Below are positions 16,434 to 24,687 of a DNA stretch of 43,119 nt, in pieces (the first letter of the stretch is position 1; the number at the start of each line of letters is the position of its first letter). The stretch is taken from the NCBI GenBank assembly GCA_031181105.1, contig JAPSLD010000004.1:1-43119 (forward strand). Direction: 5' to 3'. The position numbers and the translations under genes were made by a program. Source of the DNA: Isoptericola sp. GTDB taxonomy: Bacteria; Actinomycetota; Actinomycetes; Actinomycetales; Cellulomonadaceae. Below the pieces are notes generated by a model that saw only the letters and a program-made list of their open reading frames with translations, did no database searches and was not told the DNA's origin.

Positions 16434-16591
16434 ACCGGCTCGCCAGCTCGAGAAGGACGCCCCAGGGGATTCGCAGCGTCGCGGTGCTCGCCGCCGCGTT
16501 GGCGCTGTTCGCCACGACGTTCACGCTTCCCGACGCGCCGACGGAGCCCGTCCGCACCGATCTCCTGCCAGAGACCGTCATGGCACCGTGA
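16430..16591 (+). CDS. 53-residue single-pass small protein
   Basis: The ATG overlaps the stop of the preceding gene (ATGA at 16430-16433), so it is probably made by translational coupling. The product has a basic N-terminus (MNRLASSRRTPQGIR), one hydrophobic segment SVAVLAAALALFATTFTL, and a short acidic tail PDAPTEPVRTDLLPETVMAP. It may be an accessory subunit or a secreted/anchored peptide working with the membrane protein. I recognise no family. Confidence 0.6.
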   Translation: MNRLASSRRTPQGIRSVAVLAAALALFATTFTLPDAPTEPVRTDLLPETVMAP

Positions 16592-16620
16592 TCGGAAGCC
16601 CGACCCGACCGCGACGGGCC

Positions 16621-16626
16621 TAGACT
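16621..16626 (+). promoter_or_regulatory. -10 element of the pentapeptide-repeat gene
   Basis: TAGACT, 42 bp before the GTG at 16669; here the transcript has a leader with AGGAGG at 16656-16661. Confidence 0.5.
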
Positions 16627-16668
16627 GCTCCGCGCGCCCGATCCCCGCGGGCGTGAGGAGGCGACCGC

Positions 16669-17550
16669 GTGACCGAGCTACCGCACGAGACGCGGGACAC
16701 GCCGCCGCCCCCGCCCGCCCCGGGCGGCCGGCGAGAGCTCGAGCTGGCCGAGGCGCGCCAGGACCTGCGCGCGGACTGCAGCCGTTGCGTGGCCCTGTGC
16801 TGCGTCGCACCGGTGTTCGTCGCCTCAGCGGACTTCGCGCTCGACAAGCCGGCAGGCGTGCCCTGTCCCAACCTCCGGGGCGACGACCGCTGCGGGATCC
16901 ACGCGAAGCTCCGGAGCCGGGGGTTCGCGGGGTGCGCGGTCTTCGACTGCTTCGGCGCCGGCCAGCGCGTCACCGCACTGTTCGCCGGGTCCACGTGGCG
17001 TGACTCGCCGCAGGACGCGGCGGCCATGTTCGGCGCCCTGGACGTGCTCCGTCAGCTGCACGAGGCCCTGTGGTACCTGCGCGAGGCCGCGCACCTCGTC
17101 CCCCGCGGCCCGCTGCACGACCTCGTCGACGCCCTGATCGGGACGACCGAGGGCCTGGCCGCGAGCGACGCCGCCACCCTCGCCGACATCGACACCGGCA
17201 CCTACCGCCGCGAGGTCGGCGACCTGCTCGCCGACGTCAGCGCGGCGGTGCGCGCCCCGGGCGGCCGGCGCTGGGCGGGCAGGGACCTCGTCGGCGCACG
17301 GCTGCGCGGCGCGGACCTCCGGGAGGCCGACCTCCGCGGCGCGTATGCCATCGGGGCCGACCTGCGCGACGCCGACCTGCGCCGCTGCGACCTGCTCGGC
17401 GCCGACCTCCGTGGTGCGGACCTCGCCGGCGCCCGCCTCGACGGCGCCCTCTTCCTCACCCAGCCCCAGGTCGAGGCGGCACAGGGCGACCCGCGGACCA
17501 CCCTGCCGGCGGGGCTCGCCCGGCCGGGCCACTGGTCCGCCGGACGGTAG
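16669..17550 (+). CDS. Cysteine-rich pentapeptide-repeat protein
   Basis: 293 residues in two parts. Residues about 35-110 hold clustered cysteines: [27 protein letters not shown], a pattern able to bind zinc or an iron-sulfur cluster and similar to YkgJ-type cysteine domains. A helical linker with [17 protein letters not shown] follows. Residues about 200-260 are pentapeptide repeats of the A(D/R)LR(G/D/E) type ([16 protein letters not shown] ... [18 protein letters not shown]), forming a short right-handed beta-helix. Family-wide function is unknown; the beta-helix may mediate protein contacts. GTG start chosen from AGGAGG 7 nt upstream. Confidence 0.85.
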   Translation: MTELPHETRDTPPPPPAPGGRRELELAEARQDLRADCSRCVALCCVAPVFVASADFALDKPAGVPCPNLRGDDRCGIHAKLRSRGFAGCAVFDCFGAGQRVTALFAGSTWRDSPQDAAAMFGALDVLRQLHEALWYLREAAHLVPRGPLHDLVDALIGTTEGLAASDAATLADIDTGTYRREVGDLLADVSAAVRAPGGRRWAGRDLVGARLRGADLREADLRGAYAIGADLRDADLRRCDLLGADLRGADLAGARLDGALFLTQPQVEAAQGDPRTTLPAGLARPGHWSAGR

Positions 17551-17579
17551 CGGCACAGGCCGGTCCCAGGTCGACCGCG

Positions 17580-17585
17580 TATCCT
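17580..17585 (+). promoter_or_regulatory. -10 element of the MarP-like protease gene
   Basis: TATCCT, 40 bp before the GTG at 17626; GGAAGGGG at 17612-17619 serves as ribosome site. Confidence 0.55.
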
Positions 17586-17625
17586 CGGCGGTCCTCGCCG
17601 TCCGGCGCCGCGGAAGGGGACCTCC

Positions 17626-18798
17626 GTGTCACTCGTCGACCTCGTGCTCGTCGTCGCCCTGGTCGTCGCCGCCGTGTCCGGGCTCCGCCGGGGACTGCTC
17701 GCCACCGTCGGCGGCCTCGTGGGGCTTGCCGCGGGTGGCCTCGCCGCGCTGTGGGCCGTCCCGGTCGTCAACGACGCGTTGCCCACCTCCCAGTGGCGCG
17801 GGCCGGCGACCCTGGCGCTCGCCGTCGTGCTGCCCCTGGTCGGGGCCTCCCTGGGCGCCGGCGTCGGCCACGGCCTGCGGCGCCAGGTGGACCGCACGCC
17901 GCTGCAGCCGCTCGAACGCCTGCTCGGCGGCGCGGTGCACCTGGTCGTCGTCGCGCTGGTGCTCTCGTTCGTCGGCACCGCGGTCAAGGCCACCGGGACT
18001 CCGGGCGTCGCCGCGGCCGTCTCGTCGTCCGCCGTGCTGCGCACGATCGAGGACCTGACGCCCACACCCGTGAGCCGCACGCTCGCCCAGATGCGGGCCG
18101 CGGTGCTCGACGACGGGCTGCCGCGGCTGGACGGCCTGCTGCTCCCCCGCCAGGCGCCCGTCGCCCCCGCGGTGGACCTCGACGACCCCGCGCTGGAGCG
18201 GTCCGCACGGTCGGTCGCACGGGTCTGGGGCACCGCGTACGCGTGCGGCACGAGCTCGACCGGGTCGGGCTTCGTCGTCGCGCCGGACCGGGTCGTGACC
18301 AACGCGCACGTCGTGGCCGGCGTCGAGCGGCCGCTCGTCGAGCTGCCGGGCAGCGCCGCGAAGGAGGGCCGGGTCGTCTACTTCGACCCGGACGCCGACC
18401 TGGCGGTCGTGGCCGTCGACGAGCTGGGCGCGGACCCGCTGACCGTGGCCCCCTCCCTCGCGACCGGCGACACGGCCGCGGTCCAGGGGTACCCGTACGG
18501 AGGTCCGTTCACCTCGACGGGCGCCGAGGTGCTCAACGTCGGCACCGTCCGGGTCCCGGAGTCCGGCGGCATCGGCGGCGGCGAGCGCGACGTCTACGCC
18601 CTGGCGGCCGAGGTGCGTCCCGGCAACTCGGGCGGCCCGGTGCTGACGACGAGCGGCGAGGTCGCCGGCGTGGTCTTCGGGCGCTCCGACTCCGAGGAGG
18701 ACCTGGCCTACGCGGTGACGACGACCGAGCTGATGCCCGTCGTCGCGCAGGCCGAGGAGCTCGACGCCGCGGTGACACCGGGAAGCTGCGCCGGCTGA
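17626..18798 (+). CDS. marP: MarP-like membrane serine protease (CvpA-like helices plus trypsin-like domain)
   Basis: 390 residues. Four predicted helices in residues 1-122 form a CvpA/colicin-V-production-like domain; a linker leads to a chymotrypsin-fold protease outside the membrane. The triad is visible: H228 in TNAHVV, D258 in DPDADLAVV, S335 in RPGNSGGPV. C207 (YACGTS) and C388 (near the C-terminus) sit where mycobacterial MarP has its stabilising disulfide. MarP supports acid and oxidative stress resistance through cell-wall hydrolase processing; that role here is inferred from architecture. GTG start with a good ribosome site. Follows the pentapeptide gene on the same strand but has its own promoter. 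Confidence 0.9.
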   Translation: MSLVDLVLVVALVVAAVSGLRRGLLATVGGLVGLAAGGLAALWAVPVVNDALPTSQWRGPATLALAVVLPLVGASLGAGVGHGLRRQVDRTPLQPLERLLGGAVHLVVVALVLSFVGTAVKATGTPGVAAAVSSSAVLRTIEDLTPTPVSRTLAQMRAAVLDDGLPRLDGLLLPRQAPVAPAVDLDDPALERSARSVARVWGTAYACGTSSTGSGFVVAPDRVVTNAHVVAGVERPLVELPGSAAKEGRVVYFDPDADLAVVAVDELGADPLTVAPSLATGDTAAVQGYPYGGPFTSTGAEVLNVGTVRVPESGGIGGGERDVYALAAEVRPGNSGGPVLTTSGEVAGVVFGRSDSEEDLAYAVTTTELMPVVAQAEELDAAVTPGSCAG

Positions 18799-18813
18799 GC
18801 GCTCCCTGCGCGG

Positions 18814-19296
18814 TCAGAGAACCCAGTCGACGTGGCCTTCCGTCGGTCCGCCGCACTCCTCCGTGCCACCCACGCGTTCCCACCCGACGTCCCTCTCGGT
18901 GCGGGCCAGCACGCCTCCGTCGTCGTCGAGCGCGCGGAGCGCGACCGGGTTCGCCGGGTAGAAGAGCGTGAAGGTCCAGGTGTCGCCGTCCCGTGACGTC
19001 GTGATCGCGGGAGGCGTCGCGTCCGGCCCTGCCGGGAACGGAGGCTGCCAGGCGTCACCCTCGCGCACCTGGACGTGTGCCACCGACGAAGGCTCACCCG
19101 CCAGCGTCACGACAAGAAGGCTCGAGTAGCCGACGGCCGCGCACTCCGTCTCCTGCAGCCCCAGGCGCGGTCCGACGATCGCGGCAGCACCGGCGAGCGC
19201 GACCACGCCGACGGCGGTGATCCCGGCCCAGAGGGGCAGGCGCAGCGGCCGTCGACGCTCCGGCTCGGACGTCTCCTCGCTGGCGGGTGGTGGCAT
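18814..19296 (-). CDS. Membrane-anchored extracytoplasmic protein, unknown
   Basis: 160 residues. A short cytosolic N-terminus rich in Glu/Arg precedes one transmembrane helix (LWAGITAVGVVALAGAAAIVG), then an outside domain of about 115 residues with two cysteines (ETECAAVG and TEECGGPTEG) that could form a disulfide. Strand-like segments (DTWTFTLFYP, VALRALDDDGGVLARTERDVGW) suggest a small beta fold. I recognise no family. ATG start with GGGGAG 6 nt upstream. Converges on the MarP-like gene, whose stop is 15 bp away. Confidence 0.75.
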   Translation of the reverse strand: MPPPASEETSEPERRRPLRLPLWAGITAVGVVALAGAAAIVGPRLGLQETECAAVGYSSLLVVTLAGEPSSVAHVQVREGDAWQPPFPAGPDATPPAITTSRDGDTWTFTLFYPANPVALRALDDDGGVLARTERDVGWERVGGTEECGGPTEGHVDWVL

Positions 19297-19389
19297 CGCT
19301 TCTCCCCGGTCGTGCCCGTCATGGACATCGTGTCGGGGGGACGGCGATCCTTGCAGCCAGGCCGCCGGTCGGACAGGTCGGCCGCGGGC

Positions 19390-19697
19390 TCAGTCCTTGA
19401 GGGGGTCGTGTCCCCAGTTCATCAGGAGTAGCGCCACCTCGTGTGCTCCACGTCACCGTCCGGACGCTGGGCCAAGTGCCGGTGGACGTACCCGACGACC
19501 TTGCGCATGTGCGCCTGGTCGTCCTCGGTCAGCTCGCTCTTCTTCGTGCGCAGCAGCTCTACGATCCGCCGGCCGGACTCGTGCCCGACCGACTCACCAC
19601 CGTCCGACTGGCCCACCGACCTCGACTCGTCGGTGCCCAACCACCGCTCCAGCTCGGTCGCCGTCATGTTGACGGCCTCGTCGAACTCCCGGCTCAC
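19390..19697 (-). pseudogene. DUF3140 protein gene with a 1-nt frameshift near the 3' end
   Basis: From GTG 19697 the frame gives 91 residues (SREFDEAVNMTATELERWL, GHESGRRIVELLRTKK, HMRKVVGYVHRHLAQRP, HTRWRYS) and stops at TGA 19422-19424. Immediately after, in the neighbouring frame, the DNA encodes LMNWGHDPLKD and a stop at 19390-19392, exactly the C-terminus I expect for DUF3140. One missing C in the TCC codon at 19425-19427 explains the break. The gene may still make a slightly shortened protein, or the base may be a sequencing error. The GTG overlaps the stop of the DUF2945 gene (GTGA). Confidence 0.75.
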
Positions 19698-19909
19698 GAG
19701 TCGTCCTTCAGCGCGGACGGCTTGTGCACCGCGTCCTTGCCGCTCTTGTCGCTGCGCACGCGGTACTGCGGGTCGTCCTTCGACGCCCGGACCGTCCGGC
19801 CCGCAGCCTCGGTGTCCTCGGTGATCTCCTCGACCACCTCGCCGTGCACCGTCTGCCCGTGGCTGGACCACGTGACCTCGTCGCCCTCGTGGAACTTCTC
19901 CTCACCCAT
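19694..19909 (-). CDS. DUF2945 (hypervirulence-associated, Tudor-like) small protein
   Basis: 71 residues: KFHEGDEVTWSSHGQTVHGEVVEEITEDTEAAGRTVRASKDDPQYRVRSDKSGKDAVHKPSAL. The opening G-D-x-V-x-W-x-S-H-G and the ending D-P-Q-Y-x-V-x-S-x-K-S-G-K-x-A-x-H-K-P-x-A-L are the DUF2945/HVA1 signature, a small Tudor/SH3-like barrel. Function is unknown in bacteria. Its stop overlaps the start of the DUF3140 gene, so the two are a coupled pair. CAGTCT on the minus strand (19916-19921) lies 6 nt before the ATG. Confidence 0.88.
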   Translation of the reverse strand: MGEEKFHEGDEVTWSSHGQTVHGEVVEEITEDTEAAGRTVRASKDDPQYRVRSDKSGKDAVHKPSALKDDS

Positions 19910-19980
19910 CTACCCAGACTGCGCCGTCTGGCCGCACCTGCACGGCGGTCGGGTGCAGGCGCTCGTGCCGAGCGCCGCGG

Positions 19981-20793
19981 TCACGTGGTGTCCGGCTCGA
20001 ACGTCGCCAAGAGCGCCTCGAGCGCCTGCTGGTCCGGGCCGACGAACGGGGTCGTCCCCGGAGCCGAGCTCGCGACGTCGAAGGCCCGTTCGATCGACGC
20101 GGCGTCACGCAGGGGCGGGAGGTGGCTGCTGAGCACCGTCGTCGGCGCGAGCCGCCGCATCGCGTCCACGGTCGCTCCGAACGCGACCGGGTCGGCGACC
20201 TGTGCCCACGGCGCGTCGACCGAGACCCACAACCGCTGCCGCTCGCGCAGCTCCTCCTCCGACACGCCGCGGACGTCGTCGCGCGCGGAGACCTCCGCGT
20301 CCTCCAGCGGAGCGCCGAAGCAGTCGGAGCTGAACAGGACGCCGTTCGACGCGTCGACGAGACCCACGGTGGCCGGGCTGTCGTACAGCGGTGGTCGGAT
20401 CCCCCGGAAGGTCCGGCCGGCGGCGGCGAGCTCCTGGCCCGGGTTGAGAAGGTGGACCCGGTGCATGGGTACCTCGTACTCGCACGAGAGGATGCCGACC
20501 CCGAGGAACGTCGTGACGAGGCGCGCGCGGGGCGCGGCGTCCAGGAGCTCCCAGAGCCCTCCGGTGTGGTCGCGGTCGGGATGCGTCAGCCACACCCAAC
20601 CCACGTCCTGCGGGTCCACCACCGAGGCGAGCGCGTCGAGGAACCCCGTGCCCGGTGTCGACAGGCCGGAGTCGACCACGAGCGCGTCCTTGCGCCCGAC
20701 CACGAACGCGTTGACCGGCAGGGTGCCGAGCCCGGGGACCTCGGCCTGGTCTGCGAGGACGGTGACGTCGTCGTCCAGTCGGTGCACGTGCAT
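19981..20793 (-). CDS. MBL-fold metallohydrolase
   Basis: 270 residues. The metal motif THPDRDHTGG (H71, D73, D75, H76) is the standard HxHxDH-like site with aspartate in place of the second histidine, as in flavodiiron-type (ODP) and some quorum-lactonase relatives. FSSDCFGAP supplies the bridging aspartate and SSHLPP the last histidine. The substrate is unknown. ATG chosen from GAGGAGG 7 nt upstream. Divergent from a TetR regulator across 76 bp containing an inverted repeat, so the regulator probably controls this gene. Confidence 0.85.
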   Translation of the reverse strand: MHVHRLDDDVTVLADQAEVPGLGTLPVNAFVVGRKDALVVDSGLSTPGTGFLDALASVVDPQDVGWVWLTHPDRDHTGGLWELLDAAPRARLVTTFLGVGILSCEYEVPMHRVHLLNPGQELAAAGRTFRGIRPPLYDSPATVGLVDASNGVLFSSDCFGAPLEDAEVSARDDVRGVSEEELRERQRLWVSVDAPWAQVADPVAFGATVDAMRRLAPTTVLSSHLPPLRDAASIERAFDVASSAPGTTPFVGPDQQALEALLATFEPDTT

Positions 20794-20820
20794 CTCGTCC
20801 TCCTCGACGAGGTATCACCA

Positions 20821-20849
20821 TTTCGGCGATACACTGGCGTTCACCGAAA
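20821..20849. promoter_or_regulatory. Candidate TetR operator between the MBL and tetR genes
   Basis: TTTCGG-N17-CCGAAA inverted repeat; extended 11-bp half-sites match at 8 positions. It surrounds TACACT (20830-20835), a plausible -10 for the tetR gene. Confidence 0.55.
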
Positions 20850-20869
20850 ACTGTCCTCCGCCCTCAGGG

Positions 20870-21550
20870 ATGTGTCAACAGGTGAGTGAGCACCTCCGTC
20901 CGACGAGCCCGCGCCCGTACCGGATGCGCAAGCGGGCCGCCGACGTCGAGCACACCCGGCAGCGCATCGTCGAGGCGACGGTCCAGCTGCACCGGACCGA
21001 GGGCCTGGACGCCTCGTACAGCGACATCGCGGCCCGGGCGGGCGTCACGCGTGCGACGCTGTACCGGCACTTCCCCGACACCGAGTCGCTGTTCCAGGCG
21101 TGCTCGGCGCACTGGATCGCCGCGCAGGTGCCGCCCGACCCGCAGCGGTGGACCGGTAACACGCCGCCCGAGCGGCTGCGAGCGGCGCTCGGCGACGTCT
21201 ACCGGTACTACGCCGACGGCGCGGACATGCTCCGCAACGTCGAGCGGGCCCAACCCACGATGCCCGCGGCGCTCGCCGAGCAGATCCGGCACACCGAGGC
21301 CGCGCTCCGCGAGGCCCTCCTCGACGCGCTCCCCCGGAACGCCCGGCACCGACCGCGGGTCACCGCCGTCGTCGGGCACGTCCTGGCGTTCTCGACGTGG
21401 CACTCGCTCGTGCTGGAGCACGGCGTCGCCCGGGACGACGCGGTCGAGCTCATGGCGCGGCTCGTCGAGACGGCGGAGGCGGACCCGGAGAGGCCCGGAT
21501 CCGCGGAGCTCCGCGGGTCCGGGCCTCTCACCAGGTGCTACGGCCGGTGA
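20870..21550 (+). CDS. TetR/AcrR family transcriptional regulator
   Basis: 226 residues from ATG 20870; starts at GTG 20882 or ATG 20924 are equally possible because none has a clear ribosome site. The N-terminal HTH is RQRIVEATVQLHRTEGLDASYSDIAARAGVTRATLYRHFPDTESLF, and the C-terminal ligand domain is all-helical. The last 20 codons are unusual: SAELRGSGPL is encoded by a long perfect hairpin, so the original stop may have been lost. Divergent from the MBL hydrolase. Confidence 0.87.
   Translation: MCQQVSEHLRPTSPRPYRMRKRAADVEHTRQRIVEATVQLHRTEGLDASYSDIAARAGVTRATLYRHFPDTESLFQACSAHWIAAQVPPDPQRWTGNTPPERLRAALGDVYRYYADGADMLRNVERAQPTMPAALAEQIRHTEAALREALLDALPRNARHRPRVTAVVGHVLAFSTWHSLVLEHGVARDDAVELMARLVETAEADPERPGSAELRGSGPLTRCYGR
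21488..21529 (-). terminator. Large hairpin inside the 3' end of tetR, probable lpdA terminator
   Basis: Outer 12-bp arms (21488-21499 and 21518-21529) enclose a 16-bp self-complementary core (21501-21516). It lies 36 nt beyond the lpdA stop on the minus strand but wholly within the convergent tetR frame. Confidence 0.75.
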
Positions 21551-21565
21551 CGGCCGAGGGACCGG

Positions 21566-22969
21566 CTAGAAGTTGATCATGTGCCCCACGACGCCGTGGA
21601 TGGCCTCCTGGAGCGCCTCGGACAGCGTCGGGTGCGTGTGCACGTTGCGCGCCACCTCGTCGGCCGTCAGGTCCCACTTCTGCGCGAGCGTGAGCTCCGG
21701 GAGCAGCTCGGAGACGTCCGGGCCGATCATGTGGGCGCCGAGCAGCTCGTTGTACTTGGCGTCCGCGACGATCTTGACGAAGCCGGTCGGGTCGCCGAGG
21801 CCGTGGGCCTTGCCGTTGGCCATGAAGGGGAACGAGGCGACCTTGACGTCGTAGCCCTCGTCCTTGGCCTGCTGCTCGGTGAGACCGAACGAGGCGATCT
21901 GCGGCGAGCAGAACGTCGCGCGCGGCATCATGCGGTAGTCGCCGAGGGTCATGGTCTCGGCGCCGCCGATCGTCTCCGCCGCGACGACACCCTGCGCCTC
22001 GGCGACGTGGGCGAGCATGAGCTTGGCCGTCACGTCACCGATGGCGTACAGGTGCGGCACGTTGGTGCGCATGTGGTCGTCGATCGCGATCGCGCCGCGG
22101 TCGGTGAGCTGCACGCCGGTGCTCTCCAGGCCGTAGCCCTCGACGTTGGGCGTCCAGCCGACGGCCATGAGGACCTTGTCGACCTCGATCGAGCCCGGCT
22201 TGTCGTCCTTGACGCCCTTGTAGGACACCTTGACCGACGAGCCGTTGTCCTCGACCGTCTGCACCGCCGTCGCGGTGAGGATGTTGACGCCGAGCTTCTT
22301 GTACTGCTTGGCGATCTCCTTGGAGACGTCGGCGTCCTCGTTCGGCAGCGCCCGGTCGAGGTACTCGATGATCGTGACGTCCACGCCGTAGTTCTTCATG
22401 ACGTAGCCGAACTCCATGCCGATGGCGCCGGCGCCGACGATGGCGACCGACTTCGGCAGCTCGCGCGACATGATGAGCGTCTCGTACGTCACGACGTTCT
22501 CGCTGAGCTCGACGCCGGGCAGCAGGCGCACCTTCGCGCCCGTGGCGATGATCGCGTTGTCGAACGTGACCGTCTCGGTGCCGCCCTTGTTGAGCGTCAC
22601 CTCAATCGTGTTCGCGTCGCGGAACGTGCCGCGGCCGTCGTACTCCGTGATCTTGTTCTTCTTCATCAGGAAGTGGACGCCCTTGGTGCGGCCGTCCGCG
22701 ACCTGGCGGGACCGGTCCCACGCCTTGCCGTAGTCGAACGTCACGTCGCCCGACATGCCGAAGAACTCGGCCTGGTGCGTGTAGATGTGCGCGAGCTCGG
22801 CGTTGCGCAGGAGGGCCTTCGAGGGGATGCAGCCCACGTTGAGGCACACACCACCCCAGTACTTCTCCTCGATGATGGCGACGGACTTGCCGAGCTGGGC
22901 CGCGCGGATCGCGGCGACGTAGCCGCCGGGTCCAGCTCCGAGGAGGACGACGTCGTAGTGGGAAGCCAT
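21566..22969 (-). CDS. lpdA: Dihydrolipoyl dehydrogenase (E3)
   Basis: FAD enzyme that reoxidises dihydrolipoyl groups of 2-oxoacid dehydrogenase and glycine-cleavage complexes. 467 residues: FAD loop [12 protein letters not shown], redox disulfide [13 protein letters not shown] (C42, C47), second nucleotide loop [21 protein letters not shown], and the C-terminal catalytic HTHPTLSE. The codon use is rich in AAG/AAC lysine and asparagine, consistent with a highly expressed housekeeping gene. It stands alone, away from E1/E2 genes, as usual in actinobacteria. TAGGCT lies 7 nt before the ATG, with a GGGGG stretch between. Confidence 0.96.
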   Translation of the reverse strand: MASHYDVVLLGAGPGGYVAAIRAAQLGKSVAIIEEKYWGGVCLNVGCIPSKALLRNAELAHIYTHQAEFFGMSGDVTFDYGKAWDRSRQVADGRTKGVHFLMKKNKITEYDGRGTFRDANTIEVTLNKGGTETVTFDNAIIATGAKVRLLPGVELSENVVTYETLIMSRELPKSVAIVGAGAIGMEFGYVMKNYGVDVTIIEYLDRALPNEDADVSKEIAKQYKKLGVNILTATAVQTVEDNGSSVKVSYKGVKDDKPGSIEVDKVLMAVGWTPNVEGYGLESTGVQLTDRGAIAIDDHMRTNVPHLYAIGDVTAKLMLAHVAEAQGVVAAETIGGAETMTLGDYRMMPRATFCSPQIASFGLTEQQAKDEGYDVKVASFPFMANGKAHGLGDPTGFVKIVADAKYNELLGAHMIGPDVSELLPELTLAQKWDLTADEVARNVHTHPTLSEALQEAIHGVVGHMINF

Positions 22970-22976
22970 GGCCCCC

Positions 22977-22982
22977 AGCCTA
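22977..22982 (-). promoter_or_regulatory. -10 element of lpdA
   Basis: TAGGCT on the minus strand, 7 nt from the ATG at 22969. Confidence 0.55.
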
Positions 22983-23091
22983 TTCGGGCTGTCGAGTCGC
23001 CGTGCTGTGAGTTCGGTCGCAGGTCGTGTCGGTGGCGGTGCGTAGCGTCGGGTGCGCTCGATCCACGAGGTCATCGACGACGGGAGGCGAT

Positions 23092-23952
23092 ATGAAGTTC
23101 GGCTTCATCGGCAGCTTCGGCACGGCGGCCCAGAACCTCGCCCTCGCGCAGGAGTGCGAGGCGCGCGGGTGGGACGGCTTCTTCACGTGGGACGCCGTCA
23201 GCATGGCCGGGTTCGGCGGCGGCGGCCTGGCGGTCTACGACCCGTTCTCGCTGCTGGCGGCGGTCGCGGCGACCACGGAGCGCATCACGCTCGGCGCGCT
23301 CGTGTTCGCGGCGCCCCGGCACCGGCCGTGGGAGCTCGCGCAGCGCGCGCTCACGGTGGACCACCTCTCCGGCGGACGGCTCGTGCTGCCCGTCGGCGTG
23401 GGCGTGACCGACGACCGGGCATTCACGTCCGTGCCCGGGCAGCCCACGGGGCTCAAGGAGCGGGCCGCGCAGCTCGACGAGAACCTCGCCTGGCTGGAGC
23501 GGTCGTGGTCCGGCGAGGAGTTCGAGTTCGACGGCGAGCACGTGCGCACCGGGCCGTTCCGGTTCCCGGAGCCGCCCGTGAACGGCCGCATCCCCGTGTG
23601 GCCCGTCGGGGTTTGGGACGCCCGGCGGCCCCCGGTGAAGAACCTGGCGCGTGCGCTGCGCTGGGACGGCGTCGTGGCGCAGCTGCGGGGCACCGCTGAC
23701 GACCCGGGGCCCGACGACGTGGCGGCGCTCGTGTCCTGGATCGAGGAGCGGCGGGCCGCGGCCGGCAGGACCGGGCCGTTCGACGTCGTCGTCCAGGCCA
23801 AGCTCTCGGCCGACCCCGCCGAGGCCGCGGACCAGGCGAAGGCGATGGACGCCGCCGGCGCGACGTGGTGGATCGAGTCGTGGTGGGACCCGGCGACGGA
23901 CACGCCGGAGTCGCTGCTGGCGAAGGTCCGCCAGGGTCCGCCGTCCCTCTGA
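23092..23952 (+). CDS. LLM class flavin-dependent oxidoreductase
   Basis: 286 residues, luciferase-like TIM barrel. [76 protein letters not shown] and [29 protein letters not shown] follow the family pattern. Members use FMN or F420 on diverse substrates; which one is not clear. ATG 23092 is chosen because GGGAGG lies just upstream, although the frame is open for another 22 codons. Closed by a long bidirectional hairpin shared with leuD. Confidence 0.88.
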   Translation: MKFGFIGSFGTAAQNLALAQECEARGWDGFFTWDAVSMAGFGGGGLAVYDPFSLLAAVAATTERITLGALVFAAPRHRPWELAQRALTVDHLSGGRLVLPVGVGVTDDRAFTSVPGQPTGLKERAAQLDENLAWLERSWSGEEFEFDGEHVRTGPFRFPEPPVNGRIPVWPVGVWDARRPPVKNLARALRWDGVVAQLRGTADDPGPDDVAALVSWIEERRAAAGRTGPFDVVVQAKLSADPAEAADQAKAMDAAGATWWIESWWDPATDTPESLLAKVRQGPPSL

Positions 23953-23956
23953 CGGA

Positions 23957-24013
23957 CGACGAGCGTGCTGGTGCCTTCCCCAGCGGGTGGGGGAAGGACC
24001 AGCACGCTCGTCG
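23957..24013. terminator. Bidirectional terminator between the LLM gene and leuD
   Basis: A 15-bp perfect stem (23957-23971 with 23999-24013), extended by a second CCTTCCCC/GGGGAAGG stem after a one-to-two-base interruption. It starts 4 nt after one stop and ends 11 nt from the other. Confidence 0.9.
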
Positions 24014-24024
24014 GGCGGCCTACG

Positions 24025-24663
24025 TCAGGAGACGGGGCGGGCGGGCTCCACGGGGACGCTCGGCAGGTGCTTGGCCGGCAGCGTCCTCGGACGCCACGCC
24101 TCGCGCGTCGCCTCGAACGCGGTGATGTCGGCCTCGTTCTGCAGCGTCAGGCCGATGTCGTCGAGGCCCTCCATGAGACGCCAGCGGGTGTAGTCGTCGA
24201 TCTGGAACGGCACGGTGACGTCGTCCGCGTGCACGGTGCGGTGCTCGAGGTCGACGGTCACCTCGGTGCCGGGCTTGGTCTCGAGGATCTTCCAGAGCAG
24301 CTCGACGTCCTCCTGCGCGACCACGCCGGCCACGAGGCCCTGCTTGCCCGAGTTGCCGCGGAAGATGTCCGCGAACCGCGACGCCAGCACCACGCGGAAG
24401 CCGTAGTCCTTGAGCGCCCAGACCGCGTGCTCGCGCGACGAGCCGGTGCCGAAGTCGGGACCCGCGACGAGCACGGAGCCGTTCGTGTAGGCCTCCTGGT
24501 TGAGCACGAACGACGGGTCGCCGCGCCAGGCGGCGAACAGCGCGTCCTCGAACCCCGTGCGCGTCACCCGCTTGAGGTAGACGGCGGGGATGATCTGGTC
24601 GGTGTCGACGTTGCTGCGGCGCAGCGGCACCCCGACGCCCGTGTGGGTGGTGATCTTCTCCAT
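24025..24663 (-). CDS. leuD: 3-isopropylmalate dehydratase small subunit
   Basis: With LeuC isomerises 2- to 3-isopropylmalate in leucine synthesis. 212 residues: N-terminal [16 protein letters not shown], then [14 protein letters not shown] and [13 protein letters not shown], all standard for the small-subunit swivel domain. It is about ten residues longer than the E. coli protein, with a C-terminal AEPARPVS-like tail. GAGGAG precedes the ATG, 24 nt after the leuC stop, so the two are one operon. Confidence 0.96.
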   Translation of the reverse strand: MEKITTHTGVGVPLRRSNVDTDQIIPAVYLKRVTRTGFEDALFAAWRGDPSFVLNQEAYTNGSVLVAGPDFGTGSSREHAVWALKDYGFRVVLASRFADIFRGNSGKQGLVAGVVAQEDVELLWKILETKPGTEVTVDLEHRTVHADDVTVPFQIDDYTRWRLMEGLDDIGLTLQNEADITAFEATREAWRPRTLPAKHLPSVPVEPARPVS

Positions 24664-24687
24664 GGCGGTTGCTCCTCGCGGGGTGGC

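Noticed and set aside
19418-19430. Programmed ribosomal frameshift in the DUF3140 gene
   Set aside because: A -1 shift would be needed, but there is no X-XXY-YYZ heptamer or convincing downstream structure at the stop.
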